NCBI RefSeq assembly: GCF_019599185.1 | Contig: NZ_JAIEUL010000026.1 | Coordinates: 1 to 47,938, forward strand | Source: Cryobacterium inferilacus | Lineage (GTDB): Bacteria; Actinomycetota; Actinomycetes; Actinomycetales; Microbacteriaceae | Direction: 5' to 3' | Length of the DNA stretch: 47,938 nucleotides | In this document: positions 17,125 to 24,041 of the stretch, piece by piece | How the letters are laid out: the number at the start of each line of letters is the position of its first letter | Position numbering within the stretch: position 1 is the stretch's first letter | Notes under the pieces: model-generated | The model's input: the letters and a program-made list of their open reading frames with translations, nothing else | Told to the model about the DNA's origin: nothing | Databases searched by the model: none | Translations under genes and position numbers: made by a program

Positions 17125-18026
17125 GCTCCCAGTCTTGTCGCCCGGTCATCGTCGACGAAATCGACGTCGGGCAGGGCGCCGAGCCGCTCGTGCATCACGG
17201 TCAGCGACTCCGGGTTCTGGTCGATCAGCACGAACTTGCGTCCCAGGGCCGCCGCGACGGCGCCGGTCGTGCCGCTGCCGGCGAAGAAGTCCAGCACCCA
17301 GTCGCCCTCGCGGCTGGACGCCTGGATGATGCGGCGCAGGATGCCGATGGGCTTCTGGGTGGGGTAGCCGGTCTTTTCCTTGCCCGTCGGCGAGACGATG
17401 GTGTGCCACCAGACATCCGTGGGCAGTTTGCCCTTGGCCACCTTCTCGGGCGTGACCAGGCCCGGCGCCATATACGGCTCCCGGTCGACCGTGGTCGAGT
17501 CGAAGTAGTACCGGGCCGGGTTCTTGACGTAGACCAGGATCGTGTCGTGCTTGGTCGGCCAGCGGTTTTTCGACTTCGCGCCGTAGTCGTACGCCCAGAT
17601 GAGCTCGTTGAGGAAGCAGTCCCGGCCGAACAGGGCGTCGAGCAGCACCTTGGCGTAGTGCGCCTCGCGGTAGTCCAGGTGCAGGTAGAGCGTGCCGTCG
17701 TCGGCGAGCAGGCGCCAGGCCTCGATCAGGCGGGGCTCCAGGAACGCCCAGTAGTCCTCGAACTGGTCGTCGTAGCCGAGCAGGTCGCCCTTGATGCGCT
17801 CGTAGCGCTGGCCCTTGAACCCGGTGATGGTGCCGGCGGCGTGCGCCCCGCTGGCCAGGGTGCTGCGCACCGAGGTGGTCGCCTGCCGTTTCTGGCTGCG
17901 GCCGGTGTTGAAGGGCGGGTCGAGGTAGATCAGGGTGAAGGAACCGTCGGGCAGCGTGGGCAGCACCACCAGGTTGTCGGCCTGGATGACTCGGCTGGGA
18001 GAGACCTGAGTCCACGCGTTTGGCAT
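17121..18026 (-). CDS. Orphan site-specific DNA methyltransferase (beta class)
   Basis: A 301-residue amino-methyltransferase (N6-adenine or N4-cytosine, PF01555). The catalytic motif IV DPPF is at residues 36-39 and the S-adenosylmethionine motif FAGSGTTG at 248-255; this order marks the beta class. The body contains a long target-recognition region with WAFLEPRLIEAWRLLADDGT and LYLHLDYREAHYAKVLL. No restriction endonuclease lies nearby, so it is probably an orphan with an epigenetic or housekeeping role. The ATG follows a CAGAAT box by six bases. It is divergent from the GNAT gene by 34 bases. Target site unknown. Confidence 0.92.
   Translation of the reverse strand: MPNAWTQVSPSRVIQADNLVVLPTLPDGSFTLIYLDPPFNTGRSQKRQATTSVRSTLASGAHAAGTITGFKGQRYERIKGDLLGYDDQFEDYWAFLEPRLIEAWRLLADDGTLYLHLDYREAHYAKVLLDALFGRDCFLNELIWAYDYGAKSKNRWPTKHDTILVYVKNPARYYFDSTTVDREPYMAPGLVTPEKVAKGKLPTDVWWHTIVSPTGKEKTGYPTQKPIGILRRIIQASSREGDWVLDFFAGSGTTGAVAAALGRKFVLIDQNPESLTVMHERLGALPDVDFVDDDRATRLGA
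17131..17136 (-). promoter_or_regulatory. Candidate leaderless -10 box of the F420 oxidoreductase gene
   Basis: AAGACT on the minus strand, six bases before ATG 17124 and inside the methyltransferase coding region. It would let the second gene be transcribed alone. Confidence 0.35.
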
Positions 18027-18032
18027 TCCCTC

Positions 18033-18038
18033 ATTCTG
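18033..18038 (-). promoter_or_regulatory. Candidate leaderless -10 box of the methyltransferase gene
   Basis: CAGAAT on the minus strand, six bases before ATG 18026. The GAGGG between box and start is too close to the ATG to be a good Shine-Dalgarno. Confidence 0.45.
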
Positions 18039-18048
18039 TCAGTCGGCC

Positions 18049-18054
18049 TACGCT
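18049..18054 (+). promoter_or_regulatory. Leaderless -10 box of the GNAT gene
   Basis: TACGCT lies six bases before ATG 18061. The minus-strand box of the divergent methyltransferase gene is ten bases away, so the two promoters overlap back to back. Confidence 0.5.
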
Positions 18055-18060
18055 GATCCG

Positions 18061-18381
18061 ATGACGATCGACAAGTTGGCCCGTGAGGATACCGGCGCCC
18101 AGGTGCAGCATGATGCCGAGCTGTCCCGGTACACCCTGCTGCTGGACGGCGAGCCGGCCGGGTTGGCGGACTACCGCATCGTCGGTCAGGAGATCCGGTT
18201 CACCCACACCGAGGTCGACCCGGCCAAGCGCGATCACGGGCTGGCCGGCATCCTCGTGGAGGAGGCGCTCGATGACGTGCGCACCAGCACCGACCTGACC
18301 GTGGTGGCGGACTGCCCGTACGTGGCGGACTGGATCGACCAGCACGCCGAGTACCAGGACCTGCTCAGTCGCGGCCGGTAG
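18061..18381 (+). CDS. Small GNAT-type N-acetyltransferase (YjdJ-like)
   Basis: A 106-residue protein of the short GCN5-related family (PF14542 type). The pattern RYTLLLDGEPAGLADYRI, then IRFTHTEVDPAKRDHGLAGILVEEAL, matches the strand, acetyl-CoA loop and helix of these mini-GNATs, and CPYVADWIDQHAEYQDLL is the usual C-terminus. The acceptor is unknown. The stop codon touches the stop of the convergent lipoate ligase gene with no base between them. Confidence 0.85.
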   Translation: MTIDKLAREDTGAQVQHDAELSRYTLLLDGEPAGLADYRIVGQEIRFTHTEVDPAKRDHGLAGILVEEALDDVRTSTDLTVVADCPYVADWIDQHAEYQDLLSRGR

Positions 18382-19431
18382 CTAGGGGACGCGGCCGATC
18401 CACTCGTCGGTGCTGAACTTGCTCTGCACCAGATCGGCGGCCTTGGCGTATTCCTCGTCGGTGATCTCGTCGGGAACGGCGCCGTAGAGGCTCGTGAAGG
18501 TCTGCTTCATCCGGTCGATGATCTCTGCACGGCTCAGCCCGGTCTGGCTGCGCAGCGGGTCGACCCGCTTGGCGGCGCTGGTGATGCCCTTGTCGCTGAG
18601 CTTCTCCCGGCCGATGCGGAGAACCTGCACCATCTTCTCGCCGTCCATGTCGTAACTCATGGTGACGTGGTGCAGCACCGCACCGCTGCCCAGCCGCTTC
18701 TGCGCGGCGCCGCCGATCTTGCCGGTGGGGCTCGTGATGTCGTTCAACGGCTGATAGTGCGCGTCGATGCCGAGCGACTTGAGCGCCGTGATCACCCACT
18801 CGTCGAGGAAGGCGTACGAGTCGGCGAAGGTCATGCCGTGCACCAGTTCGGTGGGTGCGTAGATCGAGTAGGTGATCACGGAGCCGGCCTCCATGAACAT
18901 GGCTCCGCCGCCGGAAACCCGGCGCACGACGGTGAAACCGTGCTTCTCGGCGTTGACCGGGTCGACCTCGTTCTTCAGCGACTGGAAACTCCCGATCACG
19001 ACGGCAGGCTCGTTCCACTCCCAGATGCGCAGGGTGGGGCGGCGACGGCCCTCGCCGACCTCGACGGCGAGCACCTCGTCGAGCGCCATCTGCATGACAG
19101 GTGATTCGGCCCTGGTGTGGATGAGCTGCCACTCGTAGTCGCGCCAGCCGCTGGCGTGGGCGAGTGAGCGACGGATGGCGACGGCGACCGACTCCGGCGA
19201 GAAACCGAGCAGGGTGGCCTGGGGTGGCAGCGCGGCCCGCACGACTGCGGCGATGGTGGCCGCATCGCTGTCGGCGGCGAGTCCGTTCACCGCCGCATTG
19301 ATGTCCTCGAGGGCGTCATCGGGCTCGAGGAAGAAGTCCCCGGCCAGACGGAAATCGGTGATGACGTTGTCGACGACGTCGAGATCGACCACCACGAGCT
19401 TGCCGCCAGGAACCTTGTATTCACCATGCAT
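18382..19431 (-). CDS. lplA: Lipoate--protein ligase with N-terminal accessory domain
   Basis: A 349-residue protein that would attach lipoate to 2-oxoacid dehydrogenase E2 and GcvH proteins. The catalytic LplA/BPL domain is C-terminal (about 95-345): AVVIGSFQSLKNEVD (the RRxSGGG-preceding strand), VRRVSGGGAMFMEAGSVIT with its GGG loop, and LNDITSPTGKIGGAAQKR with the conserved Lys. The N-terminus (about 1-65: KVPGGKLVVVDLDV, RLAGDFFLEPDD) resembles the small accessory domain that is C-terminal in E. coli LplA or separate as LplB in Thermoplasma, so the order is swapped. ATG 19431 follows a TAGGCT box by six bases. Confidence 0.9.
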   Translation of the reverse strand: MHGEYKVPGGKLVVVDLDVVDNVITDFRLAGDFFLEPDDALEDINAAVNGLAADSDAATIAAVVRAALPPQATLLGFSPESVAVAIRRSLAHASGWRDYEWQLIHTRAESPVMQMALDEVLAVEVGEGRRRPTLRIWEWNEPAVVIGSFQSLKNEVDPVNAEKHGFTVVRRVSGGGAMFMEAGSVITYSIYAPTELVHGMTFADSYAFLDEWVITALKSLGIDAHYQPLNDITSPTGKIGGAAQKRLGSGAVLHHVTMSYDMDGEKMVQVLRIGREKLSDKGITSAAKRVDPLRSQTGLSRAEIIDRMKQTFTSLYGAVPDEITDEEYAKAADLVQSKFSTDEWIGRVP

Positions 19432-19437
19432 GAGCCC

Positions 19438-19443
19438 AGCCTA
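19438..19443 (-). promoter_or_regulatory. Leaderless -10 box of lplA, overlapping a stop codon
   Basis: TAGGCT on the minus strand begins with the TAG stop of the alpha/beta hydrolase gene and ends six bases before the lplA ATG. Confidence 0.6.
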
Positions 19444-20346
19444 ATCGTCGAGCGAATCCTCGGCCGGATCCGGCTGCACGGCCGCCGGAAGTCGGCTGTC
19501 CAGCCAGCCGACCAGGTCGGCCAGGACCTGGTCGCGGTTGGTCTCGTTGAAGACCTCGTGCCTGGCGCCCGGGTAGACGATCAGGCGCACATCGGTCAGA
19601 CCGGAGCGGCGGGTGTACGACTCGGTGAGCTTCCGCGCGCTGCGTTCTCCGCCGACGGGGTCGTCACCGCCCACCTGAATGAGCAGGGGCAGTCCGGCGG
19701 GGAGCCGTCTCGCGGGGCGACCGAGGATGCGGGCGGCGTCGCGCAGGCCGAACAGCTTGGCCAGCGGCACGCTCGTGGTGAGCGGATCGGCCACGAACGC
19801 CGCCGCGACCGCCGGGTCGCGGCTGAGCCACTCGGCACCGGTCGTGCCGAGGTGCTTGTGCCTGGCGTTGAGGTCGCCGCTGTTGAGGTACCCCGGCCAG
19901 CGGTAGGCGGTACCGGTGAGAACGACGGCCTGGTAGTCATCCGGGTATTCGTTGACGATCATTTGCGCCATGAACGACCCCCAGCTGTGCCCGACCAGCA
20001 CCAGCGGAACCGACGGCTGCCCTGGCTCGGCCTGCTGGGCCACCGTCTGTCTGATCACCGTGCTGAAGCCGTGCACGGCCGCAACCGCGGCGCGCAGGCC
20101 GCCTGGGCCCAGCGTGCCGAGTCGGCCGGAGTCGCCGCCGTGTTGGCGCATCCCGGTCTCGCCGTGCCCGCGGTGGTCGTCGGCGTAGACCGAATAGCCG
20201 GCCGCGTTGAGCGCCCTGGCCACCTCGCGGTAGCGCTGCGCGTGCTCGCCAACGCCGTGCACGAGTTGCACGAGGGCACGCGGATGGTCGACCGGCCAGG
20301 CGTAGTACACGATGGGCACGCCGTATTCGTCAGTGAAGGTGGGCAC
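19441..20346 (-). CDS. Alpha/beta hydrolase (monoacylglycerol lipase-like)
   Basis: A 301-residue serine hydrolase of the hydrolase_4 / lysophospholipase group. The oxyanion segment is VQLVHGVGEHAQRY near residue 30; the nucleophile elbow is GHSWGSF near residue 117; the acid lies in VGGDDPVGG and the His in YPGARHEVFNE near residue 270. The likely role is hydrolysis of a monoacylglycerol or similar ester; there is no signal peptide. GTG 20346 is chosen because CAGAAT lies six bases before it. A longer frame would add a Gly-Pro repeat derived from the tandem GGCCCC array and hairpin upstream, which is not credible protein. Confidence 0.9.
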   Translation of the reverse strand: MPTFTDEYGVPIVYYAWPVDHPRALVQLVHGVGEHAQRYREVARALNAAGYSVYADDHRGHGETGMRQHGGDSGRLGTLGPGGLRAAVAAVHGFSTVIRQTVAQQAEPGQPSVPLVLVGHSWGSFMAQMIVNEYPDDYQAVVLTGTAYRWPGYLNSGDLNARHKHLGTTGAEWLSRDPAVAAAFVADPLTTSVPLAKLFGLRDAARILGRPARRLPAGLPLLIQVGGDDPVGGERSARKLTESYTRRSGLTDVRLIVYPGARHEVFNETNRDQVLADLVGWLDSRLPAAVQPDPAEDSLDD

Positions 20347-20352
20347 GGCCTC

Positions 20353-20358
20353 ATTCTG
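20353..20358 (-). promoter_or_regulatory. Candidate leaderless -10 box of the alpha/beta hydrolase gene
   Basis: CAGAAT on the minus strand, six bases before GTG 20346, the same arrangement as the methyltransferase gene. Confidence 0.45.
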
Positions 20359-20428
20359 CCGCACAACCCGCTCCCCCGTCCCACCCGCCCCCGTCGGCCC
20401 CGTCGGCCCCATTGGCCCCATTGGCCCC

Positions 20429-20494
20429 AACTGTTCCCCGTGCGGACATTTGCGTCCGGTGCGCCGGACGCAAATGTCCGATTCGGGAACAGTT
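20429..20494. repeat. Nested hairpin element, copy A
   Basis: A 66-base palindrome. Outer arms AACTGTTCCC / GGGAACAGTT (10 bases, perfect) enclose an asymmetric CGTG/ATTC internal loop and a perfect 17-base inner stem beginning CGGACATTTGCGTCCGG with loop TGCG. It lies between divergent genes (hydrolase and MarR), so it is not a simple shared terminator. A tandem GTCGGCCCC/ATTGGCCCC run precedes it at 20390-20428. Copies B and C are at 25215 and 27397. Confidence 0.9.
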
Positions 20495-20542
20495 ATGGCG
20501 CCTCGGGGTGTCGGAGCGGGACATTTCGGCAAACCGGGAATC

Positions 20543-20557
20543 ATTAGCATGGCTAAT
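20543..20557. promoter_or_regulatory. Candidate MarR operator
   Basis: Inverted repeat ATTAGC-ATG-GCTAAT overlapping the expected -35 region of the marR gene, with a related TTAGGCTAA just downstream. It is a likely autoregulatory site for the adjacent MarR protein. Confidence 0.6.
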
Positions 20558-20561
20558 TGGT

Positions 20562-20567
20562 TAGGCT
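20562..20567 (+). promoter_or_regulatory. Leaderless -10 box of the marR-MFS operon
   Basis: TAGGCT lies eight bases before ATG 20576 and directly after the candidate operator. Confidence 0.55.
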
Positions 20568-20575
20568 AAGTAACT

Positions 20576-21058
20576 ATGAGCCATCTGCCTGCGCCCTCCT
20601 CCACGACCGCGCCACCCGCCCCCGCGCACGCCAAGCGTCGCAGCGTCGCCGAACTCAGCCACGACTTCAGGCTCGCCAACGGCAGGCTCGCCCGCCGGGT
20701 ACGCCAGGAGCAGGCCGACAACGAACTCACCAGCGGCCAGTTCTCCGCCCTCGGCGCGGTCTTCAGGCTCGGCCCGATGACCCTCAGCGCGCTCAGCGAG
20801 GAGGAGCGGGTGACCCCGCCGTCGATGAACCGCACCGTCAACGCGCTCGTCGAGGCGGGCCTGGTCGATCGCGCCGGCTCGGCCGAGGACGGCCGGAAGG
20901 TCGTGCTCACCGTCACCGACACCGGGCTGGCCCTCGTGCGCGAAACCCGCAAGCGCCGCGACGACTGGATCGCCAGGCGCATCCTGAAACTCACCCCGGA
21001 CCAACGCCAGGTTCTGGCCGCCGCCACCGACATCATGAAGGAGCTCGCCAACAGTTGA
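20576..21058 (+). CDS. MarR family regulator
   Basis: A 160-residue winged-helix repressor. The fold runs from about residue 20, with the recognition region MTLSALSEEERVTPPSMNRTV and the wing DRAGSAEDGRKVVLTVTDTG near residue 100. Such proteins often control an adjacent exporter and respond to small aromatic or lipophilic compounds. It starts at ATG 20576 downstream of a TAGGCT box and a palindrome that probably binds it. The MFS exporter gene follows at once, so both form one self-regulated operon. Confidence 0.92.
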   Translation: MSHLPAPSSTTAPPAPAHAKRRSVAELSHDFRLANGRLARRVRQEQADNELTSGQFSALGAVFRLGPMTLSALSEEERVTPPSMNRTVNALVEAGLVDRAGSAEDGRKVVLTVTDTGLALVRETRKRRDDWIARRILKLTPDQRQVLAAATDIMKELANS

Positions 21059-21063
21059 GTGCA

Positions 21064-22446
21064 ATGTTCCGCTCCCTGAGCGTGGTCAATTACCGGATCT
21101 GGTTCGCCGGCGCCCTGGTGTCCAATGTGGGCACCTGGATGCAGCGCACGGCCCAGGACTGGATCGTGCTGACCCAGCTCACCGACTACAACGCCACCGC
21201 AGTGGGCATCGTGATGGCCCTGCAGTTCGGCCCGCAGCTGGTGCTGATGCCGTGGTCTGGCCTGATCGCCGACAGGTTCAACCGGCGCAGGCTGCTGATG
21301 CTCACGCAGTCCCTGATGGGCGCGCTCGCGCTCGGCCTCGGCCTGATTACCGTGACCGGCGTCGTCGAACTGTGGCACGTCTACCTCTTCGCCCTCGGCC
21401 TGGGCATCGTGGCCGCCATCGACGCGCCGGCCAGGCAGACCTTCGTCTCCGAGCTCGTTCCCGACGACAACCTGTCCAACGCCGTCGCGCTCAACTCGGC
21501 GTCGTTCAACGGCGCTCGGCTGATCGGCCCCGCGGTGGCAGGCCTGCTCACCGTGGCCGTGGGAGCCGGCTGGGTGTTCATGATCAACGCCGTCACGTTC
21601 GCCTTCACGGTCCTCGCCATGACGCTGCTGCGCACCACGCAACTGCGCACGCAGCCCCGCGCGCCCCGTGAGCGCGGGCAGCTGATGGCCGGCTTCCGCT
21701 ACGTCTGGAAACGGCCGGACATCGTCGCGGTGCTGATCACCGTGTTCCTGGTGGGCACATTCGGCTTCAACTTCGCCATCTTCACCGCCACCATGGCCAC
21801 GGTCGAGTTCGGCATGGGAGCCAGCGAATTCGGCATCCTCAGCTCGATCATGGCGGTCGGCAGCGTGGCCGGCGCCCTGCTCTCGGCCCGGCGCAGCCGC
21901 CCCAGGATGCGCCTGGTCATCGGCGGTGCATTCTTCTTCGGCCTCACCTGCGCGATCGCCGCCGTGATGCCCAACTACATCACCTTCGCGATCTCCCTCG
22001 CGTTCGTCGGGCTCACCTCCCTGACCCTGATGACCACGGCGAACGCCTACGTGCAGACCACCACCGAGCCCGCCATGCGCGGCCGGGTGATGGCGCTGTA
22101 CATGGCCATCTTCGCCGGCGGCACGCCGCTCGGCGCACCCCTGGTCGGCTGGGTGGCCGACCAGTACGGGCCGCGTTGGGCCATCGGCGTCGCTGCGGTC
22201 TCCGGGCTGCTCGCGGCCGCCGCGGTGCTGTTCTGGATGATCAGGTACCAGCGCCTGCGGGTGCGCATCCGCCCCCGCACCTCACCCCGCACGGCGCGGG
22301 TGCACGTGCGGCACCGCGGGGACGGGCATCCGCTGACCGCGGCCATCCGGGTCGTCACCGACAAGGCGGCCGCCGCAGCCAGGGAGCGCGACCGCGAAAC
22401 GGCGACCCGCGAGATCGCCGTCACCGAGGCCACCGGGCCACGCTGA
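21064..22446 (+). CDS. MFS transporter (MFS_3 / EntS-like exporter)
   Basis: A 460-residue integral membrane protein with about 12 segments and a basic tail of about 60 residues. The opening MFRSLSVVNYRIWFAGALVSN followed by GTWMQRTAQDWIVL is typical of the MFS_3 (PF05977) exporters; DRFNRRRLLM is the loop 2-3 motif. It probably expels a drug-like compound or siderophore-like molecule sensed by the MarR partner. The start may instead be TTG 21055, three codons earlier, which overlaps the marR stop (TTGA) and is 11 bases from AAGGAG; neither start has ideal spacing. Confidence 0.9.
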   Translation: MFRSLSVVNYRIWFAGALVSNVGTWMQRTAQDWIVLTQLTDYNATAVGIVMALQFGPQLVLMPWSGLIADRFNRRRLLMLTQSLMGALALGLGLITVTGVVELWHVYLFALGLGIVAAIDAPARQTFVSELVPDDNLSNAVALNSASFNGARLIGPAVAGLLTVAVGAGWVFMINAVTFAFTVLAMTLLRTTQLRTQPRAPRERGQLMAGFRYVWKRPDIVAVLITVFLVGTFGFNFAIFTATMATVEFGMGASEFGILSSIMAVGSVAGALLSARRSRPRMRLVIGGAFFFGLTCAIAAVMPNYITFAISLAFVGLTSLTLMTTANAYVQTTTEPAMRGRVMALYMAIFAGGTPLGAPLVGWVADQYGPRWAIGVAAVSGLLAAAAVLFWMIRYQRLRVRIRPRTSPRTARVHVRHRGDGHPLTAAIRVVTDKAAAAARERDRETATREIAVTEATGPR

Positions 22447-22450
22447 CCGC

Positions 22451-23458
22451 TCAGCCGCCGGTCGAGGCCCGCACGATGAGTTCGGGCTGGAACACGATCT
22501 GCTCGTGCTCGGCATCCGCCCCCTCGGTCGCCTCACGCAACAGCAGGTCGACCGCGGTGTGACCGATCAGCTCGCTGGGCTGCCGGACGGAGGACAGCGG
22601 CACCACGGCCGCCGACGCGAACGCGATGTCGTCGTAGCCGATCAGGGCGATGTCGCCGGGAACCAGGACCTGCCCGTTCATGTTGAGGGCCTGGAGCACA
22701 CCCATCGCGAGCAGGTCGTTGGCCGCGAAGATGGCGTCCGGCCGCGCCGTGGCGGCCCTGGCCAGCAGCGCCTCGCCGGCCGCGCGCCCCTCCAGCACCG
22801 ACAGCGCGGCGGTCTCGATCACCTCGAGCGTGGCGCCGGGCTGCTCGGCAACAGCCAGTCGAGCTCCGGCCAGCCGGTCGGTCACCTGCTGCAGGCTCAC
22901 CGGTCCGCCCACGAAGGCGAGGCGGCGTCTGCCGATCTCGAGCAGGTGACGGGCGGCGGTGTAGCCCCCGGCCGGGTCGTCGACCGACACCGAGGAGAAG
23001 TTGTGGTTGTCGGACTGACGGTCGAGCAGCACGGTGGGGGTGCCCCGCTCGCGCAGCCGGGCCAGGCGGTCGGCGGCATCGCCGATCGGTGAGATGAGCA
23101 CGCCGTGCACCCTTTGTTCCTCGAACAGGTCGAGGTAGGCGTTCTCGCGCTCCTCGTCGTCGTCGCTATTGCCGAGCAACACGGTAAGACCCGCCTCGGC
23201 GGCACGGTTCTCGGCACCTCGGGCCAGGTCGGTGAAGAACGGGTTACCCACATCAAGCACGACGAGGCCGATGCTGCGACTGCGGCCGGCTCGCAACTGC
23301 CTGGCGGCGTCGTTGCGCACGAAGCCGAGGGTGCGGATGGCGGCCTGCACGCGTTCGACAGTGTCGGGCGAGACCTTCTCCGGTCGGTTCATGACGTTGG
23401 AGACCGTGCCGACGGACACCTTCGCCAGTGCCGCCACCTCGCGCACGCTGACCGTCAT
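22451..23458 (-). CDS. LacI family regulator of rhamnose genes
   Basis: A 335-residue repressor with the LacI DNA-binding domain at residues about 3-55 (VREVAALAKVSVGTVSNVMN, hinge AARQLRAGRSRSIG) and a ligand-binding domain after it. It is divergent from rhaM and almost certainly acts on the two TTRAAACGATTCAW sites at 23556 and 23961; this is inferred from position. The ATG is preceded by GGAAGG at five bases, so unlike many neighbours this gene has a standard leader. It is convergent with the MFS gene. Confidence 0.9.
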   Translation of the reverse strand: MTVSVREVAALAKVSVGTVSNVMNRPEKVSPDTVERVQAAIRTLGFVRNDAARQLRAGRSRSIGLVVLDVGNPFFTDLARGAENRAAEAGLTVLLGNSDDDEERENAYLDLFEEQRVHGVLISPIGDAADRLARLRERGTPTVLLDRQSDNHNFSSVSVDDPAGGYTAARHLLEIGRRRLAFVGGPVSLQQVTDRLAGARLAVAEQPGATLEVIETAALSVLEGRAAGEALLARAATARPDAIFAANDLLAMGVLQALNMNGQVLVPGDIALIGYDDIAFASAAVVPLSSVRQPSELIGHTAVDLLLREATEGADAEHEQIVFQPELIVRASTGG

Positions 23459-23513
23459 CTGAGCCTTCCGTTCCCTCTGGGCTCCACCCTAGCGCCCGTA
23501 CCAAAGTCGTTGC

Positions 23514-23542
23514 TTGACAGTCTCTCGTCGTCGACCTATATT
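23514..23542 (+). promoter_or_regulatory. Promoter of rhaM
   Basis: TTGACA at 23514-23519 and TATATT at 23537-23542 with a 17-base spacer, the strongest promoter in the window. The start is expected near 23549. Confidence 0.88.
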
Positions 23543-23555
23543 CTTCAGCAATCGA

Positions 23556-23569
23556 TTAAAACGATTCAA
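23556..23569. promoter_or_regulatory. LacI operator of rhaM
   Basis: TTAAAACGATTCAA immediately after the predicted transcription start. It matches the second site at 23961 in 12 of 14 positions. It also lies within a longer AATCG-N7-CGATT inverted repeat (23550-23566). Confidence 0.7.
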
Positions 23570-23610
23570 CGCCGTCCCGCCTTCAATGTCGAAGTTAGGA
23601 ATGAACCGCC

Positions 23611-23955
23611 ATGCAACGCGTCTGCTTCCAGCTCCAGGTCAAGCCCGACCGCATCAACGAGTACACCCGACGCCACGCCGCGGTCTGGCCTGAGATGCTC
23701 ACGGCCCTGCGGGACACGGGCTGGACCAACTACTCGCTCTTCCTCCGCGACGACGGCCTGCTCATCGGCTACCTCGAAACCGAATCCCTCGATGCCGCTC
23801 AGGCCGGCATGGCCGCCACCGCGGTCAACGCGCGCTGGCAGGCGGAGATGGCGGAATTTTTCGTCGACCTCGACGGCACACCCGACCAGGGCTTTCTGCA
23901 GCTGCGCGAGGTGTTCAACCTCGGCGACCAGCTCGATCGGGCCATCACCACTTGA
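23611..23955 (+). CDS. rhaM: L-rhamnose mutarotase
   Basis: A 114-residue enzyme that interconverts the alpha and beta anomers of L-rhamnose, supplying the form used by the isomerase. The family pattern is clear: VCFQLQVKPDRINEYTRRHA with the active-site His, VWPEMLTALRDTGWTNYSLFL and LLIGYLETES. The length is close to the normal 104-114 residues. It starts at ATG 23611 with a weak AGGA upstream. It is the first gene of the rhamnose cluster. Its TGA stop (23953-23955) lies inside the -35 box of the rhaI promoter. Confidence 0.95.
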   Translation: MQRVCFQLQVKPDRINEYTRRHAAVWPEMLTALRDTGWTNYSLFLRDDGLLIGYLETESLDAAQAGMAATAVNARWQAEMAEFFVDLDGTPDQGFLQLREVFNLGDQLDRAITT

Positions 23956-23981
23956 CTCGATTGAAACGATTCATTTAGACT
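23952..23981 (+). promoter_or_regulatory. Promoter of rhaI with embedded LacI operator
   Basis: TTGACT (23952-23957) and TAGACT (23976-23981) with an 18-base spacer. The operator TTGAAACGATTCAT fills 23961-23974, exactly between the boxes. rhaI therefore has its own repressible promoter, separate from that of rhaM. Confidence 0.75.
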
Positions 23982-24041
23982 CGCTCTCACCACTGGTCAA
24001 CACCACCCGCTGACACCATCGCTCACAGAGAAGTGACCCCC

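Noticed and set aside
20347..20550. An N-terminal extension of the alpha/beta hydrolase with a collagen-like Gly-Pro-Met-Gly-Pro repeat
   Set aside because: It is the translation of a tandem GGCCCC array and the hairpin element upstream of the leaderless start at 20346; the core fold starts only after it.
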